Shown: positions 17,641 through 26,900 of the stretch, one piece after another
How the letters are laid out: each line of letters starts with the position of its first letter
Position numbering within the stretch: position 1 is the first letter of the stretch
NCBI RefSeq assembly: GCF_023150065.1
Contig: NZ_JAKLLN010000008.1
Span: forward strand, 62,001-126,000
Length of the DNA stretch: 64,000 nucleotides
Direction: 5' to 3'
Origin: Zoogloea sp.
Lineage (GTDB): Bacteria; Pseudomonadota; Gammaproteobacteria; Burkholderiales; Rhodocyclaceae
Translations under genes and position numbers: made by a program
The notes under the pieces: model-generated
Told to the model about the DNA's origin: nothing
The model's input: only the letters and a program-made list of their open reading frames with translations
Database searches by the model: none

Positions 17641-18840
17641 ATGCTCGACGCTCTCCAGCGCCCCTGCCCCCTCTGCGGCAATACCGAGCCAGAGGTGCTG
17701 GCGCAGCTCTCCCTGCCCCAACCCAGCCACTCGCCGCTCCCATCCGGCTACCGGCTGGTGGCCTGCGCGGCCTGTGACTTCGCCTACGCCGACACCCCCG
17801 CCAGCCAGGCCGAATACGACCGCTACTACCAGCAGCTCGCCAAGTACGGCGGCCCCACCGGCACCGGCGCCGGCCACGACGCCGCCGACATGCGGCGCCT
17901 CGAACAGCTCGCCGACCGCCTGGAAGCCGAACTACCGGGCAAGGACGCGGCGATCCTCGACATCGGCTGCGGTGCCGGCGGTTTGCTGCAGGTGCTCACG
18001 GCCCGGGGCTACACCCAGGCCGAGGGCCTGGACCCGGACCCGGCCGCCGTGGCCGCCGCCCGCGCCCATGGCCTCGCCGTCCGGGCCGGGCTGGCCAGCG
18101 AATCGCCGGCCCTGTACGCCGGTATCCGCTTCGACCTGATCGTGCTGTCCCACGTGGCCGAACACCTGCGCGACCTGGACTGGCTGCCCCGGCTGGCCGG
18201 CCTGCTCGCCCCAGCCGGCCGCCTCTACATCGAAGTGCCCGACCCCCGCGGCTACCGCTGCGACCCGCGCCCGCCCTACTACTACTTCGACAGCGAGCAC
18301 ATCAACCATTTCAGCCCACGGGCGCTGGCCCGGCTCTTTGCCACCGCCGGCCTCGCCCCCGAAGCCTTTCCCGACTGCACCCTGAGCCTCTCCGACGGCT
18401 CGACCTACCCGGCCTTCGCCGGCATTGCCCGAGCCGAGGCCGCGCCCCTCCCGGCCCCTGCCCCGGCGGTGCTCCCGCAACTGCGCAGCTACCTGGAGGC
18501 CAGCGCCGAACGTGCCCGCCAGGCCATCCTGATCCAGCCGCCCCTGGACGGGGACGCACCCCTGCTGGTGTGGGGCGCCGGCTCGTGGGCGCAACGCCTC
18601 CTCGGCCAGGACGCCATTCCCCTGGCCCGGGTGCTCGCCTTTCTGGATGGGGCGCCGAACAAGCAGGGCCAGACTTTCGCCGGCAAGCCCGTAGTAGCCC
18701 CGGCCGATGGACTATGTCGTCACCCGAAGGCACAAGTTCTGGTCTGCGTCGCCGTAAACCCCCATCAGATCGAGGCAGAAATACAGCGCATCGAACCCGG
18801 GCACCCACGCAGCCTGCACTTCATCACCGAGCCGACATGA
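17641..18840 (+). CDS. Sugar C-methyltransferase (zinc-finger SAM-dependent type)
   Basis: 399 residues. Two CxxC motifs at the N-terminus (Cys9/12, Cys42/45) form the small zinc-binding domain of TylC3/NovU-type deoxysugar C-methyltransferases. The SAM motif is ILDIGCGAGG (105-114). A C-terminal nucleotide-binding-like domain (LVWGAGSWAQRLLG) is also typical. The family methylates a carbon of 4-keto (or 3-keto) NDP-sugars, giving branched sugars. It lies 12 bp after rfbH and overlaps the next gene by ATGA, so the acceptor is probably the CDP-ketosugar. A homologue with another acceptor carbon cannot be excluded. Confidence 0.8.
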   Translation: MLDALQRPCPLCGNTEPEVLAQLSLPQPSHSPLPSGYRLVACAACDFAYADTPASQAEYDRYYQQLAKYGGPTGTGAGHDAADMRRLEQLADRLEAELPGKDAAILDIGCGAGGLLQVLTARGYTQAEGLDPDPAAVAAARAHGLAVRAGLASESPALYAGIRFDLIVLSHVAEHLRDLDWLPRLAGLLAPAGRLYIEVPDPRGYRCDPRPPYYYFDSEHINHFSPRALARLFATAGLAPEAFPDCTLSLSDGSTYPAFAGIARAEAAPLPAPAPAVLPQLRSYLEASAERARQAILIQPPLDGDAPLLVWGAGSWAQRLLGQDAIPLARVLAFLDGAPNKQGQTFAGKPVVAPADGLCRHPKAQVLVCVAVNPHQIEAEIQRIEPGHPRSLHFITEPT

Positions 18841-20636
18841 AACTCTCCGAACGCATCGCCGACTGGCTGGCCGATCACGGCATCGACCAGGTGTTCACTG
18901 TCACCGGCGGCGGCGCCATGTACCTCAACCAGGCCCTGGCCAGCCACCCCCGCCTCAAGTGCACCTTCATGCACCACGAACAGGCCTGCGCCATGGCCGC
19001 CGAGGGCTACGCCCGGGTCGCCGGCAAGCCGGCGGTGGTGATGGTGACCACCGGCCCCGGCGGCATCAACGCCCTCAACGGCGTGTTCGGCGCCTACACC
19101 GACTCGATCCCCATGCTCGTCATCGGCGGGCAGGTCAAGCGTGCCACCTGCCTCGACTACACCCCCGTGCCGGGCCTGCGCCAGCTCGGCGACCAGGAAG
19201 GCCCGGTGCTCGCCATGGCCCGCCCGGTCACCAAACTGGCCGAAAGCGTGGGCAGCCCCGAAGCCCTGGCCGAACTCCTGCCCCGGGCCCTGGCCACCGC
19301 CATCGGCGGGCGCCCCGGCCCGGTATGGCTCGATATCCCCCTCGATGTGCAGTCGGCCGAATGCCCGCCCCTGCCGGCCTTCAACGCCCCGGCCCCCCAG
19401 GCCCCCGCCGGGCTGGCCGACGCCTGCCGGCAGATTGCCGCGAAGCTGCGCGACGCCCACCGCCCCCTGATCATCGCCGGCACGGGCGTGCGTCTGGCTG
19501 GCGCCGGCGAAGCCCTGCTGGCCTTCGCCGAAGCCCACGGCATCCCCGTGGCCACGGCCTGGACCCACGATCTCATCGCCAGCGACCACCCCCTGTTCGC
19601 CGGCCGCCCCGGCACCATCGGCACCCGCGCCGGCAACTTCTGCGCCCAGAACGCCGACTGCGTGATCGTCATCGGCTCGCGCCTCAACATCCGCCAGGTG
19701 AGCTACAACTGGGACAGCTTCGCCAAGGACGCCTTCATCGCCCAGATCGACGTGGACCCGGCCGAACTGGCCAAGCCCTTCGTGCAGCCCCACCTGCGCC
19801 TGGCCTGCGATGCGCGCCTATTCATCGACGCCCTCGCCACCGCGTGCACCGGCGGCCTGCCGGATGTCCGCCCCTGGGCGGCCTGGTGCCGCGACATCCG
19901 CGCCCGCTACCCGGTGGGCGGCGCCCCCACCGACAGCCCCCAGCTCCACCCCTACGCCCTGGTGGAGCGCATCTTCGAGCAGCTGCGCGACGACGACATC
20001 GTGGTCTGCGGCAACGCCTCGGCCTGCATCCTGCCCTTCCAGGTGGGCCGCCTGAAAGCCGGCCAGCGCATGTTCAGCAACTCGGGCTCGGCCTCCATGG
20101 GCTACGACCTGCCCGCCGCCATCGGCGCCGCGCGGGCCGCCGGCAGCCGCCGGGTGGTGTGCTTCGCCGGTGACGGCAGCCTGCAGATGAACATCCAGGA
20201 GCTGCAGACCCTCAAGACCCTGGGCCTCGACGTACTGATCGTACTGATCGACAACGGCGGCTACCTGTCCATCCGCCAGACCCACGAGAACTTCTTCGGC
20301 CGCATCGTCGGCGCCACCCCGGCCTCCGGTGTCGAGTTTCCGAATTTCGCCCGGGTCGCCGCCGCCTACGGCCTGGATGCCGTCAGTGTCGCCACTCCGG
20401 CGGACCTGCCTGCCCTCGACGCCGCCCTGGCCCGCCGCGGCCCAACCCTCGTCGCGGCCCGGGTGGACCCGGCCCCCGGCTTCGAACCCCGCATCAAGTC
20501 CCGCGCCCTGCCCGAGGGGGGCTTTGCCACCCCCGAGCTGGACGACATGTTCCCCTTCCTGCCCCCGACCGAGCTCGCCGCGGTGCGTGCCGAGGCGCGC
20601 AGCCTCCGCGCCTGGACGGGTGGAGCCGGCGCGTGA
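18837..20636 (+). CDS. Thiamine-diphosphate enzyme, YerE-like (candidate sugar two-carbon transferase)
   Basis: 599 residues of the acetolactate-synthase fold. The catalytic Glu48 lies in MHHEQACAMAAEGYAR, and the ThDP/metal motif starts at GDGS (about 445) and ends near DNGGY (about 471). A central Rossmann-like domain (about 190-330) could bind FAD. No regulatory subunit or ilvC is nearby, so branched-chain amino acid synthesis is unlikely. YerE of Yersinia uses pyruvate to add an acetyl unit to C4 of CDP-3,6-dideoxy-4-ketoglucose for yersiniose A. The adjacent rfbFGH genes make that substrate's precursor, so the same role is inferred. It overlaps both neighbours by 4 bp. Confidence 0.78.
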   Translation: MKLSERIADWLADHGIDQVFTVTGGGAMYLNQALASHPRLKCTFMHHEQACAMAAEGYARVAGKPAVVMVTTGPGGINALNGVFGAYTDSIPMLVIGGQVKRATCLDYTPVPGLRQLGDQEGPVLAMARPVTKLAESVGSPEALAELLPRALATAIGGRPGPVWLDIPLDVQSAECPPLPAFNAPAPQAPAGLADACRQIAAKLRDAHRPLIIAGTGVRLAGAGEALLAFAEAHGIPVATAWTHDLIASDHPLFAGRPGTIGTRAGNFCAQNADCVIVIGSRLNIRQVSYNWDSFAKDAFIAQIDVDPAELAKPFVQPHLRLACDARLFIDALATACTGGLPDVRPWAAWCRDIRARYPVGGAPTDSPQLHPYALVERIFEQLRDDDIVVCGNASACILPFQVGRLKAGQRMFSNSGSASMGYDLPAAIGAARAAGSRRVVCFAGDGSLQMNIQELQTLKTLGLDVLIVLIDNGGYLSIRQTHENFFGRIVGATPASGVEFPNFARVAAAYGLDAVSVATPADLPALDAALARRGPTLVAARVDPAPGFEPRIKSRALPEGGFATPELDDMFPFLPPTELAAVRAEARSLRAWTGGAGA

Positions 20637-21733
20637 GTACCGCGGGCTTTCCGTCCCTGAGCTTCGAGGACGCCGGCGGCGCCCTGGCGGAAGCACGCCG
20701 GGATGGGGTGCTGATCTTCGGCTGCGGCAGCTTCGCCCGGGACCTCCATGCCGCCCTCGTCGGCCTGGGCATCACCGTGCGGGGCTTCGTCGTGTCCCGG
20801 GGCGAGGCATCCCGGTTTGCCGACTGCCCGGTGGCCCCCCTCATGGCCCTCCCCGGCGGCTGGACTTCCCTGCCCCTGTGGGTCGGCGTATTCAATCGGG
20901 AACCCGCCGCCGATCACGCGGCCCTGGCTTCTGCCTGCGAAGCCGCAGGCTTCTCCAGTGTCCTGCTGCCCCAGCAGTACTTCGAAGCCCTCGGCGGCAA
21001 CATGGGCTGGCGTTACTGGCTGGACGAACGGCAGGGTTACGCTGCCCACGCGTCCGAACTTCACACCAGCTTCACCCAGCTTGAGGATGAACCCAGCCGC
21101 GCCTTCCTCGCCGCCATCCTGCGTTATCGGCTGGGACAGACCCGGGGCATCCCCACCGCCCCCGTCTCCGGCCCCCAGTACTTCCCCGATTTTCTTACCG
21201 GCCTCGCCCACCCCCCGCTGGGCTTCGTGGATGCGGGCGCCTACAACGGCGACACCCTGGCCGAGGCGCAGCGTTACCTGCCCTTGCGCGAAGCCTGGGC
21301 CTTCGAGCCCGACCCGGCCAACTTCCCGCTCCTCGCCGAGCGGGCCCGGGGCCTCGGCGTACCGACCACCTGTCTGCCCTGCGGCGTGTCCTCGGTGAAT
21401 GCCAGCCTGGCGTTTTCCGGCGGTCACGGCGAAGCCAGCACCCTGGGCGGAGAGGGCAACAGCCACATCCAGGTGCTGCGCCTGGACGATTGCCTGCCCA
21501 ACGCCCAGGTGGGCTACCTGAAGCTTGACGTGGAGGGGCATGAGATGGAGGCCCTGGCAGGTGCCGAAGCCCTCATCCGTCGCAACCGCCCCGTCCTCGC
21601 CATCGCCGGCTATCACCGCCGTGACGACCTGTGGCGCATCCCCGCCTGGATCTCCAGCCTCGATCTCGACTACCGGCTGCGTTTCCGGATCCACGCCCAC
21701 AACTCCTTCGACGCGGTCTTTTACGCTTACTGA
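20633..21733 (+). CDS. FkbM-family SAM-dependent methyltransferase
   Basis: 366 residues starting at GTG, which overlaps the previous stop (GTGA). An N-terminal segment (VLIFGCGSFARDL) looks like a small nucleotide-binding domain. The methyltransferase begins near residue 195 with FVDAGAYNGDT (SAM loop), then FEPDPANF and the FkbM signature YLKLDVEGHE. FkbM enzymes usually O-methylate sugars or polyketides. In this operon it probably methylates the glycan or its sugar nucleotide. Confidence 0.85.
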   Translation: MSTAGFPSLSFEDAGGALAEARRDGVLIFGCGSFARDLHAALVGLGITVRGFVVSRGEASRFADCPVAPLMALPGGWTSLPLWVGVFNREPAADHAALASACEAAGFSSVLLPQQYFEALGGNMGWRYWLDERQGYAAHASELHTSFTQLEDEPSRAFLAAILRYRLGQTRGIPTAPVSGPQYFPDFLTGLAHPPLGFVDAGAYNGDTLAEAQRYLPLREAWAFEPDPANFPLLAERARGLGVPTTCLPCGVSSVNASLAFSGGHGEASTLGGEGNSHIQVLRLDDCLPNAQVGYLKLDVEGHEMEALAGAEALIRRNRPVLAIAGYHRRDDLWRIPAWISSLDLDYRLRFRIHAHNSFDAVFYAY

Positions 21734-21744
21734 GGTCCCACATC

Positions 21745-22836
21745 ATGAGCAACGCCATCTTCGAAAACCTGTTCATCCTCGAACTCGCCAACAACCATTG
21801 GGGGCGCCTCGAGCGCGGGCTGCGCATCGTCAACGACTTTGCGCAGGTGGTGCGCTTCAACAACGTGCGAGCAGCCATCAAGCTGCAGTTTCGCGAGGTG
21901 GACCACTTCATCCACAAGGACTTCCGGGGACGCGAAGACATTCGCTACGTCAAGAAGACCGAGGCCACCCGGCTCAGCAAGGCCGAGTACCGCACCCTGG
22001 TGAAGGCCATCAAGGAACGCAACTGCATCCCGATGGCCACCGCCTTCGACGAGGCCTCCGTGGACCTCTGCGAAGAGCTCGACCTGCCCATCATCAAGAT
22101 CGCCAGCTCCGACATCAACGACTGGTTCCTGATCGAGCGCATCGCCGAGACCCGCAAGCCGGTCATCGTGTCCACCGGCGGCTCGACCCAGAAGGACATC
22201 GACGACATGGTGACCTTCTTCGCCAACCGCAACATTCCCCTGGCGGTGAACCACTGCGTCTCCATCTACCCGAGCGAGGATGACGAGCTGGAGCTCAACC
22301 AGATCGACTTCCTGCGCCAGCGCTATCCGAAGAACGTCATCGGCCTGTCCACCCACGAGTATCACGACTGGACTTCGTCGATGCTGCTTTCGTATGCCAA
22401 GGGCGCCCGCACCTGGGAACGCCACATCGATGTGGAGGAGGACGGCATCCCCGTGTCGCCCTACTGCTCCCTGCCCCACCAGATCGACCAATGGTTCAAG
22501 GCCTTCCACAAGGCGGTGGAGATGTGCGGCGGCACCGGCTCCGCCAAGCGCGTGCCCAAGAAGAAGGAAACCGAATACCTGGACGGGCTGGTCCGTGGTG
22601 TTTACGCCAAGCGCGACCTCCCCGCCGGCTACGAGCTGCACCACCAGAACCTGGAGGACGACTTCTACCTGGCCATCCCCCTGCAGAAGGGCCAGCTGTC
22701 CTGCCGCGAAACCATGAACGGCCTCAAGCTGACCCGCCCCGTCAGCAAGGACTCGCCCCTGGAGATCGACGACGTGGACAGCCCGTATTCCCAGAACGAA
22801 TCCCTGCGCAAGCTCATCTACAGCCGCGGCCTGTAA
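21745..22836 (+). CDS. Divergent NeuB-family synthase (sialic-acid-synthase-like)
   Basis: 363 residues: a TIM-barrel NeuB domain (ELANNHWG, IKLQF, PIIKIASSDI, STGGST, NHCVSIYPS, GLSTHEY) and a C-terminal SAF/antifreeze-like domain from about 282 (LVRGVYAKRDLPAGYEL). The family condenses phosphoenolpyruvate with an aldose such as ManNAc to make nonulosonic acids. Several motifs differ from NeuB, LegI and PseI forms (STGGST for STGMST), and no CMP-transferase or epimerase partner is present. The acceptor is therefore unknown. It lies between the FkbM gene and the epimerase in the sugar operon. Confidence 0.82.
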   Translation: MSNAIFENLFILELANNHWGRLERGLRIVNDFAQVVRFNNVRAAIKLQFREVDHFIHKDFRGREDIRYVKKTEATRLSKAEYRTLVKAIKERNCIPMATAFDEASVDLCEELDLPIIKIASSDINDWFLIERIAETRKPVIVSTGGSTQKDIDDMVTFFANRNIPLAVNHCVSIYPSEDDELELNQIDFLRQRYPKNVIGLSTHEYHDWTSSMLLSYAKGARTWERHIDVEEDGIPVSPYCSLPHQIDQWFKAFHKAVEMCGGTGSAKRVPKKKETEYLDGLVRGVYAKRDLPAGYELHHQNLEDDFYLAIPLQKGQLSCRETMNGLKLTRPVSKDSPLEIDDVDSPYSQNESLRKLIYSRGL

Positions 22837-22856
22837 GCCTTCGCAGCCCTGACGCC

Positions 22857-23939
22857 ATGTCGCGCCCCCTGCTCCCGTCCCCCGCCTGCCCGGCCGTCCA
22901 CGGCCGGCTCGGGGCCCTGCTGGATCACCTGGACACCCGCCCCCTCCACGGGCAGCGGATCTTCGTAACAGGGGGAACAGGGTTTTTCGGCTACTGGCTG
23001 CTAAGCCTGTTCGACCTGCTGCACCGCCAGGGCGTGGCACTGAAAGTCTGCGTGCTGTCCCGCCAGCCCGCCCGCTTCCTGGCTCGCGCCCCCTTCTTCG
23101 CCGACACCCCCTGGCTGGAGTGGCAGCAGGGCGACGTCAAGGATTTCGGCGCCCTCCCCCCCACCGATCTGCTGATCCACGCCGCCACCGACACCGACGC
23201 CGCCGCCCATCGCCACCCGCTGGCGATCATGGACGACATCCTCCTCGGCACCCGCCACACCCTCGGGCAGGCCCGGGAATCCGGCGTGCGCCGCGCCCTC
23301 TACGTGAGCTCCGGCGCCGTGTATGGTCGGCAGCCCGCCGACGTGGAGCGCATTCCCGAAGACGCAGCCTTTGCCTGCGACGCCCTGCATCCGGGCAGCG
23401 CCTACGGCGAGGCCAAGCGCGCCGCCGAGCAGTGGTGCCTGCAGTACGGCCTGCAGCATGGCATCGACATCCCCGTGGCCCGCTGCTTCGCGTTTGTCGG
23501 TGCCACCCTGCCCCTCGACGGCCACTTCGCCATCGGCAACTTCATCCGCGACGCCCTCACCGGGCAGGACATCCATGTCGGCGGCGACGGCAGCCCCCTG
23601 CGCAGCTACCTGTATGGCGCCGACCTGGCCATCTGGCTGCTGACCCTGCTGCTGCAGGGGCAGCATGGCCGGGCCTACAACGTCGGCGCCGATCAGGCTG
23701 TCTCGATCGCCGAACTCGCCAGCCGCGTGCGCGACACCCTGGCCCCCGATGCCGCCGTCCACATTGCCTGCGGCAGGGACGACAAGGCCGAACGCAACCG
23801 CTACGTCCCCACCATAGCCCGGGCCCGCCAGGAGCTGGCCCTGGACGCCTGGACGCCGCTGGAGCAGGCCATCCGCTTCACCGCCGACTGCGCCCCCTCC
23901 GAACCGCAAACCCGAACCGCCACCCCGAGCCGTCGATGA
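22857..23939 (+). CDS. NAD-dependent epimerase/dehydratase or ketosugar reductase
   Basis: 360 residues from the ATG at 22857. It is an extended short-chain dehydrogenase with TGGTGFFG (38-45), SSGAVYG and catalytic YGEAK (Tyr183, Lys187). The C-terminal part binds a sugar nucleotide. In the yersiniose pathway a reductase (YerF) acts after YerE, and this is the only NAD(P)-type enzyme in the operon downstream of the YerE-like gene. It is a candidate for that step; an epimerase role is equally possible. It overlaps the glycosyltransferase gene by 4 bp. Confidence 0.8.
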   Translation: MSRPLLPSPACPAVHGRLGALLDHLDTRPLHGQRIFVTGGTGFFGYWLLSLFDLLHRQGVALKVCVLSRQPARFLARAPFFADTPWLEWQQGDVKDFGALPPTDLLIHAATDTDAAAHRHPLAIMDDILLGTRHTLGQARESGVRRALYVSSGAVYGRQPADVERIPEDAAFACDALHPGSAYGEAKRAAEQWCLQYGLQHGIDIPVARCFAFVGATLPLDGHFAIGNFIRDALTGQDIHVGGDGSPLRSYLYGADLAIWLLTLLLQGQHGRAYNVGADQAVSIAELASRVRDTLAPDAAVHIACGRDDKAERNRYVPTIARARQELALDAWTPLEQAIRFTADCAPSEPQTRTATPSRR

Positions 23940-26900
23940 CCGCCATGCGCCACCTCTTCTCTGCCCCCCGCCGCCCGTACTACATCGACGCCCCGGCCTA
24001 CCGGCGCACCTCGGCCGGCATCCGGGTCCTCCACCTCCTGTGCCACGCCCTCAACGGCATCGGCGAAGAGGCCTACGTCTACCCCACCGAGACCAGCCCG
24101 ACCCTCAACACCCCGCTGGTCACGCCGGAGATCATCGAACGCCACAAGACCGCCGGCCGCGAACCCATCGTCGTCTACCCCGAAGTCGTGCCGGGCAACC
24201 CGCGCAAGGCCGCCTCGGTGGTGCGCTACGTACTCAACAAGGCCGGGCTGCTGGGCGGCGACGCGGTGCATGCGGACACCGAGCTCATCTTCGGCTTCGG
24301 TCTCAATGCGCTGCCGGACGGAGCCGACCCACAGAACATCCTGTTCCTGCCGCCCATCGATACCGCCATCTTCAACAACCGGGACAACCCCTACGACCAC
24401 CAACGCAGCGGCGCCCTGCTCTACCCGGGCCGCCATCAGGCCGCCCTGTCCCAGTACCCCCAACTGGCCGCCGACGCCACCCTGATCACCTACAGCTGGC
24501 CCGAAAGCCACGAGGCCCTGGCCGAACTGCTGCGCCGCAGTGACGTGGTGTATTGCTTCGAGTCCACCGCCATCGCCGCCGAGGCGGCCCTGTGCGGCTG
24601 CCCGGCCGTGATCCTCCCGTCGCCCTTCTTCAATGGTGTCGCCCTGAGCGAGGCCGAGATCGGACGCAACGGGATCGCCCTGAACAACTCGCAGGAAGAA
24701 GTCGCCTTTGCCCGCAGCAGCGTCGGAAAGATGTGGGACGCCTACCAGGCGGCCGAGACACGCTTCTGGACGCAGCTCGATCATTTTGTCGCTACCACCC
24801 AGGCCATGCCGGTCAGCGACGTTTCCGCCCAGCCCGCCGAAGACCCCGCAGCCGCCGAAGCCCGCCAGACCTACGCAATGTGGCGCAAGCGCCAGAGCCT
24901 GCAGGAGATCGACGCCCAGCTCCTCGCCGAACGCATGGTCCTCAAATGGACCCGGCGCCCCGGCCTGCACCTGCTGCTGGCGCTGCACCCGGGTGAGGAG
25001 AGCCTCCTCGCCGACACCCTCGACAGCCTGGCCGCCCAGCTCTACCCCGAATGGATGCTGACGGTGGTCACGGTGCTGCCCACACCGGACGGACTGGGCG
25101 ACATCCCCAACCTGCAGTGGCTCCCCCTGCGCGACGCCACCCACATCGACTACGTCATCGACGAGATGGCCGCCGCGTCGCCCGGCACCTGGCTGGCCCG
25201 CATCGAGCCGGGCCTGACCCTCGAGCCCCACGCCCTGCAGGTCATCGCCGACTACATCAACCATCGCCCCGAGTGGCGCCTCATCTACTGCGACGAGGAC
25301 ACCCGTGACAGCGACGGCGCTTACAACCAGCCCCTGTTCAAGCCCGACCTCAATCTCGACCTGCTGCGCGCCCAGGCCTACTTTGGCAGCCTGGTGTTCG
25401 TGGACAAGCAGAGCTTCCTGGCCGCCGGCCGCTACGGCCAGCATGGCGGCGCCGAGAACTACGATCTCGCCCTGCGCACCCTCGACCACGCCGGCGAGGC
25501 CGCCATCGGCCACATCAGCCAGATGCTCGTCCATCTGCCCCGCCAGTCCCGCCGTGCCATGCAGCCCGAGGCCGAGCGGGCGGCCCTGGCCGACCACCTG
25601 GGGCGGCGCGGCCTCGACGCCCTCATCCACGATGGCGCCCTGTTCGGCACCCGCCGCGTCGAATATCGCTGGAGCGAGGCGCCGCGGGTCAGCATCGTCA
25701 TCCAGACCCGCGACCGGGAGGAGTACCTGCGCCCCCTGCTCGAGAGCATCGCCACCCGCACCCGCTACCCCAATTACGAGGTGGTGGTGGTGGACAACGA
25801 CAGCACCGATCCGGACGCCCTCCAGTTCCTGGCCCAGTTCCCCAGCACCGAACCCTGGATCGGCCGTGCCCAGGTCGTCCCCTGCCCCGGCACCTTCAGC
25901 TACGCCCTGGGAGCCAACACCGGGGCCGCCGCCGCCCGGGGCGACTACCTGCTCTTCCTCGACAACGACACCCATGTGGTGCAGGACGAATGGCTGGACC
26001 GCATGATGTCCCTGGCCTGCCGACCCGACGTGGGCATCGTCGGGCCGCGACTGACCTACCCGGAAACCGCCAAGGTTCAGCAGGCGGGCTGGATCCTCGG
26101 CCTGCGCGGCACCGCTGCCAGCGTGTGGAACAACGACGCGGAGATCACCGACCCCGGCTACATGGGCCGCGCCCTGTGCGACCAGAACGTCAGCGCCGTG
26201 TGCGGCTCGGCCCTGCTGGTGCGGCGCAGCCTGTTCAAGCAGCTGGGCGGCATGGACGTCGCGCGCTTCCCCCTCGTCCACAGCGCCCTGGACCTGTGCC
26301 TGCGCACCGCCGACAGCGGGCTCAAGGTGGTGTGGACGCCCTATTCCATGCTGGTGCACTACGACGCCATCTCCCTCAAGGCCCGCCAGCGCAAGCCCGA
26401 AGGCGCCCTGGCCGACCTGCTCGCCGCCCTCGACGCCAACGACCGGCTGCTCCAGCGCTGGCTGCCACGCCTGGCCAACGACCCGGCCTACAATCGCAAC
26501 CTGAGCCTCGCCGACGCGTTCACGCCGGAACACGTCACCCCCATCGACTGGGACACCCACTTCCACGACCGGCCGCGCATCCTCGGTGTGCCCCTCACCG
26601 GCGGCGCCGGCGAGTACCGCCTGCGCGCCCCCCTGCGCGCCATCGGCCAGGCCGGCCTCGCCCAGACCATGATCTGCGAGCCACCCAAGGCCTTCTCGGT
26701 GCGCATCCTGTCGCCCATCGAACTGGCCCGCGCCGCGCCCGATTCGATCATCCTGCACCAGCCCCTCGACGACCCGCAGACCGACGCCCTCGAGGCCTAT
26801 GCCCGCTACACACCCCAGGTGAAGCGCATCATCACCATCGATGACCTCGTCACCGCCCTGCCCAAGAAGAACTCCTTCTACAAGTCCGGCTTCAAGGACG

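Noticed and set aside
18837..20636. Acetolactate synthase IlvB
   Set aside because: The fold fits, but there is no small subunit or ilvC nearby and the gene overlaps sugar genes on both sides.
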